Assembly (NCBI GenBank): GCA_002304945.1
Contig: DBPQ01000082.1
Span: forward strand, 10,664-24,528
Length of the DNA stretch: 13,865 nucleotides
Direction: 5' to 3'
DNA from: Actinomycetales bacterium UBA1416
Lineage (GTDB): Bacteria; Actinomycetota; Actinomycetes; Actinomycetales; Actinomycetaceae
The notes beneath the pieces are model-generated. The model ran no database searches, was not told the origin of the DNA, and saw nothing but the letters and a program-made list of their open reading frames with translations. Of this stretch, positions 1 through 7,609 are shown piece after piece. The translations under genes were made by a program, and so were the position numbers. Each line of letters begins with the position of its first letter. Positions within the stretch are counted from its first letter, which is position 1.

Positions 1-522
1 GTCGGCGGCCTTGGAGAGGAGGGCCAGCGTCACGGGTCCCACCACCACGGGACGCAGCCCCGGGGCCTCGGTGGCGAGGCGCACCACGCGGTCGTCCACG
101 AGCCGGATGTCCGTGTCCGGGCCGATCTCGGGGACGAGGTAGTGGTAGTTGGAGTCGAACCACTTGGTCATCTCGAGCGGCGGGCGGTCGCCGATTCCCC
201 GGGCCACGGTCCAGTAGGCGGCGAGGTCGAGGGAGCCGTCCTCGGCACGCAGGTCGTCGAAGCGGGCCGGCACGATGCCGAGCGAGGAGGCGATGTCCCA
301 CACCTGGTCGTAGCCGGTGGCGTCCGCCGGGACGGAGTACGGCTCGGTGAGGCCCAGCCCGGCCAGGCGCTCCCTGGTCTGGGCGCGCACGGCAGTGAGG
401 GCGGCCTGCGTGTCCTCGAGACTGGCGCGGCCGGCCCAGAAGGCCTCGACGGCCTTCTTGAACTCGCGGTCCCGGCCGATGCGGGGGTAGCCGAGGATGG
501 TCGCGGCGGGGAAGGTGGTCAT
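1..522 (-). CDS. metE: Cobalamin-independent methionine synthase MetE, N-terminal part (runs off the window edge)
   Basis: MetE transfers the methyl group from 5-methyltetrahydropteroyl-polyglutamate to homocysteine, making methionine in the cytoplasm without cobalamin. Only the first 174 codons are here, read leftwards, and the frame is open to base 1. The N-terminus has the family's opening pattern ILGYPRIGRDREFKKAVEAF (residues 9-28). Further on comes the conserved stretch MTKWFDSNYHYLVPE (about residues 117-131), which in MetE contributes to folate and homocysteine binding. The zinc-binding residues lie in the missing C-terminal half, so activity cannot be judged. The ATG at 522-520 overlaps the metF stop codon as ATGA, so translation is probably coupled and both genes share the metF transcript and its SAM riboswitch. 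Identification is secure. Confidence 0.95.
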   Translation of the reverse strand, partial: MTTFPAATILGYPRIGRDREFKKAVEAFWAGRASLEDTQAALTAVRAQTRERLAGLGLTEPYSVPADATGYDQVWDIASSLGIVPARFDDLRAEDGSLDLAAYWTVARGIGDRPPLEMTKWFDSNYHYLVPEIGPDTDIRLVDDRVVRLATEAPGLRPVVVGPVTLALLSKAAD

Positions 523-1586
523 GGGGTCTGTCCTTCGGTGGGGGTGGCGGGGGACGGGGTGGTGGAGGTCGCGGCGGTGGAGGTCGGGATGGCGGTCGGG
601 GCGGGTTCGGACGTGGGTTCGGTGCGAGGGGGCGGCCCCTCCACGAGGCCACGGCGGCGGAGTTCGGCGTGGAGGGCGAGGGCGGGCCGCGACTGGTTGA
701 AGGTGAAGACGTGCACGCCGGGGGCACCCGCCTCGAGGGTGCCCTCGACGAGGTCGGCTGTGGCGGCGATGCCGCGGGCGAACCTCTCCTCCGGGTCCGG
801 GACGTCAAGGCGTGCCACCAGCCCCGCCGGGGGTTCCACCCCGCTGAGGGAGGCGAGGCGGCGGAGACGGCCGGGGTCGGTGAGCGGGATGATGCCCGGG
901 AGGATCGGCAGTGAGACCCCGGCGGAGGGTGCCTCGCGCACGAGGGCGGCGAACTCGGCGACGTCGTAGAACACCTGGGTGATCGCGAAGTCGGCCCCGG
1001 ACTCCTGTTTGGCGCGCATGGTGACGAGTTCGCGGTAGCGCCGCTCGCCGTGGGCGTGGGGGTAGACGGCGCAGCCCACGGACACCTCGCCGTCGAGGAG
1101 GCCGGCCGCCCGGGCGTCCGCCTCCACCCGGCGGATGAGGCCCACGAGGTCGGTGGCCCGGTTCAGCCCGTCGGGATGGGGTTCCCACTGCCTCCCGGGT
1201 TCGGGGTCGCCGCGCAGGGCGAGGAAGTCGCGGACCCCGGCGGCGAGCATGGCCCGCACCCGCGCGGCCAACTCGGCCCGGGACGTGCCGACCACCGTCA
1301 GGTGCGCCACCGCCGGGACCCCGCCGTCGGCCAGCAGCCGCTCCACCAGGTCGCGGGACGCCGCCCGGCCGGGCGCGCTGGAGGGGTAGGTGATGGAGAA
1401 GAACTGGGGCGCCGTCGTCGCGAGGGCCCGCACCGTCTCCCACACGGCCTCGGCCTGGTCGGGCCGGCGGGGCGGGTAGAGCTCGTAGGAGATGCGGGGC
1501 AGGCCGGGCCCGGGCGGGCAGCAGGTGGCGGCCGGGACGCGCGGACGACGGCGGGGGTCGCCCGCGCGCTCCGGGTTCCGTGCCAT
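519..1586 (-). CDS. metF: Methylenetetrahydrofolate reductase (MetF)
   Basis: MetF is an FAD enzyme that reduces 5,10-methylene-THF to 5-methyl-THF, the methyl donor used by the MetE encoded next. The 355-residue product shows the family pattern in order: ISYELYPPR with the likely catalytic Glu35, FLALRGDPEP with flavin-contacting Asp127, VGCAVYPHAHGE (170-181), KQESGADFAITQVFYD (193-208), LPILPGIIPLTDPGRL (226-241) and GVHVFTFNQSRPAL (290-303). The ATG at 1586 was chosen because GGAG sits 6 nt upstream (1596-1593). The in-frame ATG at 1598 has a poorer site and lies inside the riboswitch stem, and longer readings run through the riboswitch. Two oddities are an Arg/Pro-rich N-terminal extension of about 30 residues and a Pro/Thr/Ser-rich tail (about 317-355), which is probably disordered. 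The stop overlaps the metE start by 4 nt. Confidence 0.93.
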   Translation of the reverse strand: MARNPERAGDPRRRPRVPAATCCPPGPGLPRISYELYPPRRPDQAEAVWETVRALATTAPQFFSITYPSSAPGRAASRDLVERLLADGGVPAVAHLTVVGTSRAELAARVRAMLAAGVRDFLALRGDPEPGRQWEPHPDGLNRATDLVGLIRRVEADARAAGLLDGEVSVGCAVYPHAHGERRYRELVTMRAKQESGADFAITQVFYDVAEFAALVREAPSAGVSLPILPGIIPLTDPGRLRRLASLSGVEPPAGLVARLDVPDPEERFARGIAATADLVEGTLEAGAPGVHVFTFNQSRPALALHAELRRRGLVEGPPPRTEPTSEPAPTAIPTSTAATSTTPSPATPTEGQTP

Positions 1587-1594
1587 GGGGCTCT

Positions 1595-1683
1595 CCATCG
1601 GTCCCGGCTGAAGCACCCGCACCGCCGGGCGGCGGGGGTTGCTGCGGCGTCGTCGAACCGGGTCTCTCGGCCGCTCTGGATGG
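1595..1683 (-). promoter_or_regulatory. SAM riboswitch aptamer (S-box / SAM-I–SAM-IV clan) in the metF leader
   Basis: Read on the minus strand, this leader follows the S-box core in order. It has CCAGAGCGGC at the junction entering P2, then the GAGAGACCCGG element, then GACGCCGCAGCAACC closing P2 (GCGGC with GCCGC, 5 bp). Next is a GC-rich hairpin (CCCGC ... GCGGG), then GGTGCTTCAGCC, corresponding to the family's GGTGC(T/C)AAxTCC. P1 is CCATC (1683-1679) with GATGG (1599-1595). The 3' strand of P1 includes the first two bases of the metF GGAG ribosome-binding site, so ligand-stabilised P1 should hide it. No terminator hairpin with a T-run lies between aptamer and gene, which points to translational control. 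The assignment is by eye. SAM-I and SAM-IV cannot be separated without a covariance search. Confidence 0.85.
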
Positions 1684-1845
1684 TGTCTCCTCGATGATCG
1701 ACCCCGGCCACGACCCCCGGCCACGATCGTCCAGCCGGTGAGACGGGGCAACCGCATGGCGGGACGGGAGCGGGACGGGGCCGCCGGGGCCGCCGCAATC
1801 CCCCGGACGGCCGCGTGCGGGACCGGCCGGATGCCGCGCGGACCG

Positions 1846-1851
1846 TAGACT
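1846..1851 (+). promoter_or_regulatory. -10 box (TAGACT) for a leaderless transcript
   Basis: TAGACT fits the actinobacterial -10 pattern TANNNT and ends 7 nt before the ATG at 1859, placing the transcription start at or next to the A of the start codon. No ribosome-binding site precedes the ATG; the purine-rich GGAGGAGG lies inside the coding sequence. No convincing -35 box is visible. Confidence 0.6.
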
Positions 1852-1858
1852 CCACAGC

Positions 1859-4558
1859 ATGGAGGAGGTATCGCGCGCGCCCCGTGCGGTCCCCCTGTCC
1901 GCCCGCTCCGCGCCCCGGCGCTCCACCCGCCGCACCGTCCAGCTCGTCGACGTCGAGGAACAGCACATCCGCCGGCCGGGCGACCTGGTCTCCGCGATCG
2001 TCTCGCTCGTGGGCATCGCCCTCGTGCTCCTGCTCGCCGTCTACGGCCAGGCCACCACCACCGGGGTGACCGAGGACGTCACCGACGTGGTCACCCGGAA
2101 CCTCCGCCAGATCCTCCTCCTGCCGGTCACGGCGCTGGAGGGCCTCGTGGTGTTCCTCGTACCGGTCAGCGTCATCGTCTTCGGGATCGTCCGGCGCCAG
2201 TGGCGCACCCTCGTGGAGGCGCTGCTCGCCGGCCTCGCGGTGGCGGTCGTCGCGTGGCTTCTCAATGCCGCCATCGAACTCCTGGAACCGGCCAGCGCGT
2301 TGCGCCTCGGGCTCACCCGCAACCCGCGGGGCGTGGCCGTCACCGCGTTCTCGCCCTACGTGGCGGCGATCGCGGCCCTCCTCACCGCGGCGGGACGCAG
2401 CCCGAGCTCACGGCTGACCCGGTGGTCGTGGAACTTCCTGTTCCTCGTGCTGGTGCTGGCCGTGCTCCAGGGGGACCAGACCATCGCCGCGGCCATCATC
2501 ACCGTCCTCCTCGGCAGGGTGGCGGGGTTCACCTCCCGCTGGGTGGGCGGGGCCCGCTCCACCCGGGCCTCCGGCCTCTCGCTCGTGCGGGGCCTGCGAC
2601 GGGCCGGCCTGGACCCGGACCGGGTGGTCCGCCTCGACGCCAAGGAGGGCCCGGTCAAGGCGTGGCTGGTCTCCTCCGACGCCCCGGTGGGCCACAACGC
2701 GCAGTTCCAGCTCGAACCCGAACCCGCCGACGGCCGCCACAACAGCGGCTCGGTCCCCCGCGTCCACGCCCACGCCGCCCACGACGAGCACCGCCTCGCC
2801 CAGCTCTCGGACCTCATGCGCCTCCTCGACCAGGACGGCAGCGTCATCGTCGAGGACCCGCTCCCGATCCCGCCCGACGTGCGGGAGATCCTCGCGGAGG
2901 TCCGCGAGACGCGGCACAGCTCGGACCACCGGCTGTACTCCGTGTGGCAGAACGGGCTCCGCTCCGACGTCACAGTGCTGGACGCGGACCGCCAGGTGGT
3001 GGGACTGCTCGCCACCCTGTGGGAGACCATCCGGATCCGGGGCATCAACCGGCGGGTGACCCCCACCCTGCGGGAGACGGCGGAGCACGCCATCCTCATG
3101 TCCTTCGCCGCGTCCTCCGCCGGGGTCAACGTGCCGGAGATCCGCGGCATCGCCGAGGCGGACGACTCCATCCTCATCGTCCAGCCGCACCTCCCCGCCC
3201 CGCGGACGTTCGCCCAGCTCGAGGACGTCGACGACGACCTCCTCGACACCCTCTGGCGCCAGATCCGCTCCGCCCACGACCGGGGCATCTCCCACCGCAA
3301 CCTCACCGCCTCCCACGTGGTGGTGGATGCCGAGGGGACCATGTGGATCCGGGGCTGGGACTCCGGGGAGATCGCGTCCTCGGAACTCTCCCGCCGCTTC
3401 GACCTCGCCCAGGCCCTCACGCTGATCGCTCTGAAGGTGGGGGTGGAGCGGGCGATGCGCAGCGCCAGCCGCAACCTCTCCCCCACGCAACTCGCCTCGA
3501 TAGCCCCGCTCCTCCAGGGCCCCACACTGCCCCACGAGACCCGCATGGCCATGGCCGAGCAGAAGGGGATCCTCGGCGAGTTGCGCGGGGAGCTCACCCA
3601 GCTCATCCCCGAGGCGAGTGCGGAGCCGTTACCGCTGCGGCGGTTCAGCCTCCGCACCGTGCTGTCCGTGTCCCTGCTGCTGGTGGCCGCCGTGGTGGCG
3701 TTCGGGACCTTCAACCTGAACGACGTCGTCGAGGGCTTCCGGAGCGCCAATCAGGTGTGGCTGGCGGCGGCCTTCGGGTTCGGCCTGTCCACCTACTTCG
3801 GCGCCGCCCTTGGCCTCGCATCCTTCACCCAGGAGAAGCTGGGCCTGTGGCGGACCACGAAGGTGCAGATCGCCTCCTCGATCGTCTCCCTCGTGGCGCC
3901 CGCAGGCGTGGGTCCCGCCGCCATCGACCTCCGCTACCTCTCCAAGCAGAAGGTCCCCGGCCCGCTCGCGGTGGCCACGGTGTCCCTCACGATGGTGTCC
4001 CGCTTCGTCGTCACCGTGATCCTCCTGGTGCTCGTGACCGTGTTCACCGGGTCCGCGGGCACGGTGACCCTCCCCTCGGTGGAGGTCATCATCGGCACCC
4101 TGCTGGTGGCCGCCCTGGCGGGCGCGCTCGTCGCCATCCCCGCGATCCGTGCCTGGGTGATGAAGCAGGTCAGGCCGGTGGTCCGGCAGGTGTGGCCGCG
4201 CTTCGTGTGGCTGCTCGGCAACCCCCGCCGCCTGCTGCTCGGCGTGCTCGGCAACGCCATCATGTCCGCCGGCTACATCGTGGCCTTCGGCCTCACCCTG
4301 GCGGCGTTCGGCCACACCATGCCGGCCGCCTCGCTCGCGATCACCTACCTGGCCGCCAACTCCGCCGGCTCGCTGGTTCCCTCCCCCGCCGGTATCGGGC
4401 CCGTCGAGATCGCGCTGACCTCCGGCCTCACCCTGGCGGGCATCCCGTCGGCCACCGCGCTGTCCGTGGTCATCGTGTTCCGCGTGCTCACGCTCTGGGC
4501 CCGCGTCCCGCTCGGATGGCTGGCGCTCCGCTCCCTCCAGCGGACGAATGACCTCTGA
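1859..4558 (+). CDS. Multi-pass membrane protein: kinase-like (degenerate) domain fused to LPG synthase/flippase-type membrane domain
   Basis: This 899-residue protein has three blocks. Residues 1-225 hold about five hydrophobic segments (around 43-62, 84-111, 118-139, 161-178, 190-222). Residues 250-580 form a soluble domain related to small-molecule/RIO-like kinases, with an N-lobe near 360-440 and a catalytic-loop equivalent GISHRNLTASHVVVD (476-490). Residues 597-895 are a lysylphosphatidylglycerol synthase transmembrane (UPF0104/YbhN-like) domain with PAGVGPAAIDLRYL (681-694) and, near the end, an NSAGSLVPSPAGIGPVEIAL stretch. Key kinase residues look lost: HRD reads HRN (481), the following Asn reads His486, and DFG reads DSG (501-503), so this is probably a pseudokinase. 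No aminoacyl-transfer domain is present, so it is unlikely to make lysyl-lipid; lipid or lipid-linked substrate translocation is inferred. The ATG at 1859 is leaderless. The gene overlaps the next by 11 nt. Confidence 0.85.
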   Translation: MEEVSRAPRAVPLSARSAPRRSTRRTVQLVDVEEQHIRRPGDLVSAIVSLVGIALVLLLAVYGQATTTGVTEDVTDVVTRNLRQILLLPVTALEGLVVFLVPVSVIVFGIVRRQWRTLVEALLAGLAVAVVAWLLNAAIELLEPASALRLGLTRNPRGVAVTAFSPYVAAIAALLTAAGRSPSSRLTRWSWNFLFLVLVLAVLQGDQTIAAAIITVLLGRVAGFTSRWVGGARSTRASGLSLVRGLRRAGLDPDRVVRLDAKEGPVKAWLVSSDAPVGHNAQFQLEPEPADGRHNSGSVPRVHAHAAHDEHRLAQLSDLMRLLDQDGSVIVEDPLPIPPDVREILAEVRETRHSSDHRLYSVWQNGLRSDVTVLDADRQVVGLLATLWETIRIRGINRRVTPTLRETAEHAILMSFAASSAGVNVPEIRGIAEADDSILIVQPHLPAPRTFAQLEDVDDDLLDTLWRQIRSAHDRGISHRNLTASHVVVDAEGTMWIRGWDSGEIASSELSRRFDLAQALTLIALKVGVERAMRSASRNLSPTQLASIAPLLQGPTLPHETRMAMAEQKGILGELRGELTQLIPEASAEPLPLRRFSLRTVLSVSLLLVAAVVAFGTFNLNDVVEGFRSANQVWLAAAFGFGLSTYFGAALGLASFTQEKLGLWRTTKVQIASSIVSLVAPAGVGPAAIDLRYLSKQKVPGPLAVATVSLTMVSRFVVTVILLVLVTVFTGSAGTVTLPSVEVIIGTLLVAALAGALVAIPAIRAWVMKQVRPVVRQVWPRFVWLLGNPRRLLLGVLGNAIMSAGYIVAFGLTLAAFGHTMPAASLAITYLAANSAGSLVPSPAGIGPVEIALTSGLTLAGIPSATALSVVIVFRVLTLWARVPLGWLALRSLQRTNDL

Positions 4559-6032
4559 CCCCGAGGCCGCCGGCACAGCGACGGCGCCCGGCACGACGAC
4601 GGGACCCGGCACGACGGCGGCGTCCGGCCGCGCCGTCGCCGCCGCCGTGGTGGTGCTCGCCACCGCCCTGCACGCCCTGTTCTCCTGGCAGCAGTGGACG
4701 GCGCTGATCGTGCCCTCGTGGGACCTGGCGATCTTCTCCCAGCTCGCGAAGGCCTACTCCCGGTTCGAGGCCCCGGTGGTGCCGATCAAGGGCATCGACT
4801 TCAACCTGCTGGGCGACCACTTCCACCCGATCCTCGTGCTCCTCGGCCCGGTGTGGGCGCTCTGGCCCTCCGGACTCGCGCTCCTCCTCGTGCAGGCGGT
4901 CCTCCTCGGGGTCTCCGCGTGGCCGCTGACCCGGCTCGCGGTGGAACGGTACGGATCCCGCTGGGGGACCGTGTTCGGGCTGGGGTACGCCCTGTCCTGG
5001 GGGATGCAGGCCGCCGTGGCCGCGCAGTTCCACGAGATCGCGTTCGCCGTCCCGCTGCTCGCCTTCTCCCTTGCGGCGTTCCTGCGGGAACGGCCGGTCG
5101 CAGCCGCACTGTGGGCCGCACCGCTCGTGTTCGTGAAGGAGGACCTCGGGATCACGGTGGCGCTCCTGGGCGTGCTCATCGCGTGGCGGTTCCGGCACCC
5201 GAGCGGCCACAGGCCGGCCGCCCCGGTGCTGGGCGTCGCGCTCGCCGCGTGGGGCCTCGCGTGGGTGGTGCTCGCGGTCGGGGTGATCCTGCCCGCCCTC
5301 AACCCCGGCGGACAGTACGACTACACCGACCGGCTCACCGACCTGGCAGCGGTTCTCACCCCCGCCAGCAAGTGGCTCACTCTCCTCATGCTCGTGACGA
5401 CGGCGGGGGTGGCGGGGCTGCGTTCCCCGCTGTTCCTGCTGGTGGTGCCCACCCTCGCCTGGCGGTTCGCGGGGGACGTCGATCAGTACTGGAGCTGGGG
5501 CTGGCACTACGACGCGATCCTCATGCCGATCGCCCTCGCCGCGCTGCTGGACGGGCTGCGGCCGCGGTCGTCCAGCGGGGTGGGGAACCGGCCGGACCGC
5601 GGCCGGGGAGGCCGGCCCGTCGACGGCGGCGCCGACGCCCGGACGGGCTGGCCGGCACGGGGGGCGCTCGCCGTCGCCGTCGGCACCACCCTGGTGCTGG
5701 GGACGGCGCTGCCGTACGCGACGCTCCTGCGCCCCGAGACGTGGGTCCGGACATGGCGGTGGGAACCCGCCCAGCGGGTGATCGCGACGATCCCGCCGGG
5801 GTCGCGGGTGGAGACGGACCTGACCCTGCTCGCGTACCTCGTGCCCCGGGCGGGGGTCTCCTGGGTGGGCACGGAGTCCCGGCTGCCGGACTTCGTGGTG
5901 GTGGACGACTACTCGGCCGCCTGGGGTGGGATGCCGCCGGAGGACCCGGCCGCGTGGGCCACCGACCGCTGGGGCGAGCCCTTCACGACGGTCCTGGAGG
6001 ACGGCGGCTTCACGGTGGCGCGCCGGGGATGA
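4548..6032 (+). CDS. DUF2079 family multi-pass membrane protein
   Basis: The 494-residue product matches the DUF2079 family, integral membrane proteins that resemble GT-C-fold glycosyltransferases; no function has been proven for this member. After a low-complexity Ala/Gly/Thr N-terminus (1-27) and a first membrane segment, it shows the conserved acidic motif SWDLAIFSQ (57-65), FNLLGDHFHPIL (85-96), AQFHEIAFAVPLLAF (159-173) and VFVKEDLGI (194-202). Alternating hydrophobic segments continue to about residue 310, and another lies near 370-385. The C-terminal ~110 residues are extracytoplasmic in style. Asp59 and the GDH motif would be the candidate catalytic or metal residues in a GT-C enzyme. 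The ATG at 4548 overlaps the end of the upstream flippase-like gene by 11 nt, so the two are almost certainly co-transcribed and coupled. A joint role in envelope lipid-linked sugar metabolism is inferred. Confidence 0.85.
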   Translation: MTSDPEAAGTATAPGTTTGPGTTAASGRAVAAAVVVLATALHALFSWQQWTALIVPSWDLAIFSQLAKAYSRFEAPVVPIKGIDFNLLGDHFHPILVLLGPVWALWPSGLALLLVQAVLLGVSAWPLTRLAVERYGSRWGTVFGLGYALSWGMQAAVAAQFHEIAFAVPLLAFSLAAFLRERPVAAALWAAPLVFVKEDLGITVALLGVLIAWRFRHPSGHRPAAPVLGVALAAWGLAWVVLAVGVILPALNPGGQYDYTDRLTDLAAVLTPASKWLTLLMLVTTAGVAGLRSPLFLLVVPTLAWRFAGDVDQYWSWGWHYDAILMPIALAALLDGLRPRSSSGVGNRPDRGRGGRPVDGGADARTGWPARGALAVAVGTTLVLGTALPYATLLRPETWVRTWRWEPAQRVIATIPPGSRVETDLTLLAYLVPRAGVSWVGTESRLPDFVVVDDYSAAWGGMPPEDPAAWATDRWGEPFTTVLEDGGFTVARRG

Positions 6033-6051
6033 GGGGCGCCACGCGGGCGGC

Positions 6052-6097
6052 CGAGGCGTGGAGAGGGGCCGCCCCGAGGCGTGGCGAGGGGCCGCAT
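6052..6097 (+). repeat. 23-bp tandem duplication between operons
   Basis: Two adjacent 23-bp units (6052-6074 and 6075-6097) share the core CGAGGCGTGGMGAGGGGCCG, with one A/C difference in the first 21 bases. They lie between the DUF2079 stop and the promoter of the CopC-domain gene. The whole gap 6033-6151 contains no other gene. Replication slippage is the simplest origin. Confidence 0.8.
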
Positions 6098-6151
6098 TCC
6101 ACCGGCGGCGAACGGCGCCGGTGCCCGCGCGAGCGCGTCAGCGGGACCGTC

Positions 6152-6157
6152 TACAGT
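6152..6157 (+). promoter_or_regulatory. -10 box (TACAGT) for a leaderless transcript
   Basis: TACAGT fits TANNNT and ends 7 nt before the GTG at 6165, the same geometry as the box at 1846-1851. No ribosome-binding site lies in front of the GTG. No clear -35 box is visible. Confidence 0.6.
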
Positions 6158-6164
6158 TGACCGG

Positions 6165-6773
6165 GTGAAGGCCCTCCGCCTCCCCAGCCACCTCGCCGCG
6201 GCGCTCCTGCTCGCCGCGGCGTTCGTTGTGGGCGCGTGGTGGGCGGCCACACCAGCGGCGGCGCACGACCAGCTGATCTCCTCCACCCCCGCGGACGGCG
6301 GGACGCTCACCGAACTGCCCACGCAGATCGTGCTCGAGTTCAACAACGAACTCATCGACGCCGCGCCCGCCCTCCTCATCCGGGACGCCGCGAACACGAC
6401 GATCCACCGGGCGACACCGGAGGTCGACGGGCGGTTCGCGACCACCGCTTTCCCCGAACTCGGGGACGGCTCCTACCGGATCGCGTGGTCGGTGGTGTCC
6501 TCGGACGGCCACCGGATCGAGGGATCCATGCCGTTCGAGATGGCGACGGGGCGGGCCGCCGCTCCCCTGGCGAGCCCGGGTGCGGCGTCCACGGGTGCGG
6601 ACAGCGGCCCGGACGACGACGTGGCGTCGGTGTCCGCGACGGCGGCCGAGGAGGCCGGGCTCGCCGGCCTGCCTGCCGCCGCGCGGGTGGCGATCGGCAT
6701 CGGCGGGGTCGGTGCGGTGGCGGCGGTGGCCGCCGTCGTCGTGCTCCGTGCGCGGCGAGGTGGGCTGAGATGA
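6165..6773 (+). CDS. CopC-domain exported copper-binding protein with C-terminal membrane anchor
   Basis: CopC domains bind copper outside the membrane. The 202-residue product starts with a signal peptide (hydrophobic core about 9-27) ending ATPAAA, so cleavage after Ala33 would expose His34 as the new N-terminus, as expected for a CopC Cu(II) site. The domain spans about 34-126 with FNNELIDAAPALLI in the middle and VSSDGHRIEGSMPFE (111-125), which supplies Asp114 and His116, the other expected ligands. An Ala/Ser/Asp-rich linker and a hydrophobic segment near 175-195, followed by RARRGGLR, suggest a cell-surface anchor. No CopD domain is fused. GTG 6165 is chosen from the -10 box 7 nt upstream and because upstream in-frame codons would displace the signal peptide. 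The stop overlaps an ATG for the next gene (ATGA, 6770-6773). Confidence 0.85.
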   Translation: MKALRLPSHLAAALLLAAAFVVGAWWAATPAAAHDQLISSTPADGGTLTELPTQIVLEFNNELIDAAPALLIRDAANTTIHRATPEVDGRFATTAFPELGDGSYRIAWSVVSSDGHRIEGSMPFEMATGRAAAPLASPGAASTGADSGPDDDVASVSATAAEEAGLAGLPAAARVAIGIGGVGAVAAVAAVVVLRARRGGLR

Positions 6774-6793
6774 CGAACGACGAAGGAGCAGCC

Positions 6794-7609
6794 GTGAGCG
6801 ACGGTTCGTACCAGCAGCCCCAGCAGCCGGCGACGCCGGCGCCGCCCGGCAGGCCCGCGCGAAACCTCCTCATCTCGCTGCTGGTCGCGGCGATCATGCT
6901 CCTGCTCGGCATCGTGATCGGCCTGCTGATCGCGAACGCGAACTCCGGCTCGGAGTCCGCGCCGGCGGGGGGAGACACGCCGGCGGCCACGGCCGGAGCC
7001 ACGCCGTCGGCCGAGCCCACGTTCACCGAGGAGGAGGTGCAGGAGGTCCTCGAGCTGATCCGGGCGCAGCCGCGGCGGGACGCGGAGGATCCGTACGCCG
7101 TCGGCGAGGTGGACGCGCCCGTGGTGCTCATCGAGTACGCGGACTACCGCTGCAGCTTCTGCGGCAAATGGGCGCTGGAGACCAAGCCCGGGCTGATGGA
7201 GCAGGTGGAGGACGGCACGCTGCGGATCGAGTGGCGGGACTTCCCGGTGTTCGGCAACGAGTCCGTTGACCTGGCCGTGGCGGCGCGGGCGGCCGCGCAG
7301 CAGGGCCTGTTCTGGGAGTACAACGAGGCGATCTTCACCTACCAGTTCGAGGAGAACAACCAGGACTTCACGGCGGAGGCGCTCACCGCACTGGCCGAGC
7401 GGGTGGGGGTTCCGGACCTGGAGGCGTTCGCCGCCGATCTCGGGAGCGAGGAGCTCCGCGCCGAGGTCCAGGCGGAGTTCGACGCGTCCCTCTCGCTGCT
7501 CGGCCAGGCCTCCACGCCGCAGTTCCTGATCAACGACCAGTACGTGGGCGGGGCGCTGCCGCTCGAGGACTTCCAGGCCGTGATCGAGCAGGAGCTCGGC
7601 AAGCTCTGA
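6794..7609 (+). CDS. Membrane-anchored DsbA-family thioredoxin-fold protein
   Basis: The 271-residue product has a short cytoplasmic N-terminus rich in Gln and Pro, one membrane segment (about 24-47), a Ser/Ala/Thr/Pro linker, and a DsbA/thioredoxin_4-type domain from about 95. The active site is CSFC (120-123) after VVLIEYADYR, and the cis-proline loop is STPQFLIND (240-248). Such proteins oxidise or isomerise disulfides outside the membrane. Two starts are possible. GTG 6794 is preceded by AAGGAG with 5 nt spacing and is preferred. ATG 6770 overlaps the CopC-domain gene's stop and would add eight residues. The close coupling to the CopC gene suggests that copper binding and thiol redox chemistry are linked here, which is inference. 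It ends 19 nt from the convergent kinase gene. Confidence 0.87.
   Translation: MSDGSYQQPQQPATPAPPGRPARNLLISLLVAAIMLLLGIVIGLLIANANSGSESAPAGGDTPAATAGATPSAEPTFTEEEVQEVLELIRAQPRRDAEDPYAVGEVDAPVVLIEYADYRCSFCGKWALETKPGLMEQVEDGTLRIEWRDFPVFGNESVDLAVAARAAAQQGLFWEYNEAIFTYQFEENNQDFTAEALTALAERVGVPDLEAFAADLGSEELRAEVQAEFDASLSLLGQASTPQFLINDQYVGGALPLEDFQAVIEQELGKL

Noticed and set aside
1587..1757. Upstream extension of the metF reading frame
   Set aside because: It runs through the SAM riboswitch, and its residues resemble no MetF sequence; GGAG 6 nt before 1586 fixes the start.
2200..4551. Very long open frame overlapping the flippase-like gene in another frame
   Set aside because: Its product is Arg/Pro/Gly-rich with no recognisable domain. 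Long stop-free shadow frames are expected at this GC content.
3629..4663. Antisense frame over the flippase and DUF2079 genes
   Set aside because: Low-complexity Glu/Gly/His/Arg product typical of the reverse complement of a hydrophobic GC-rich gene; no start signal.
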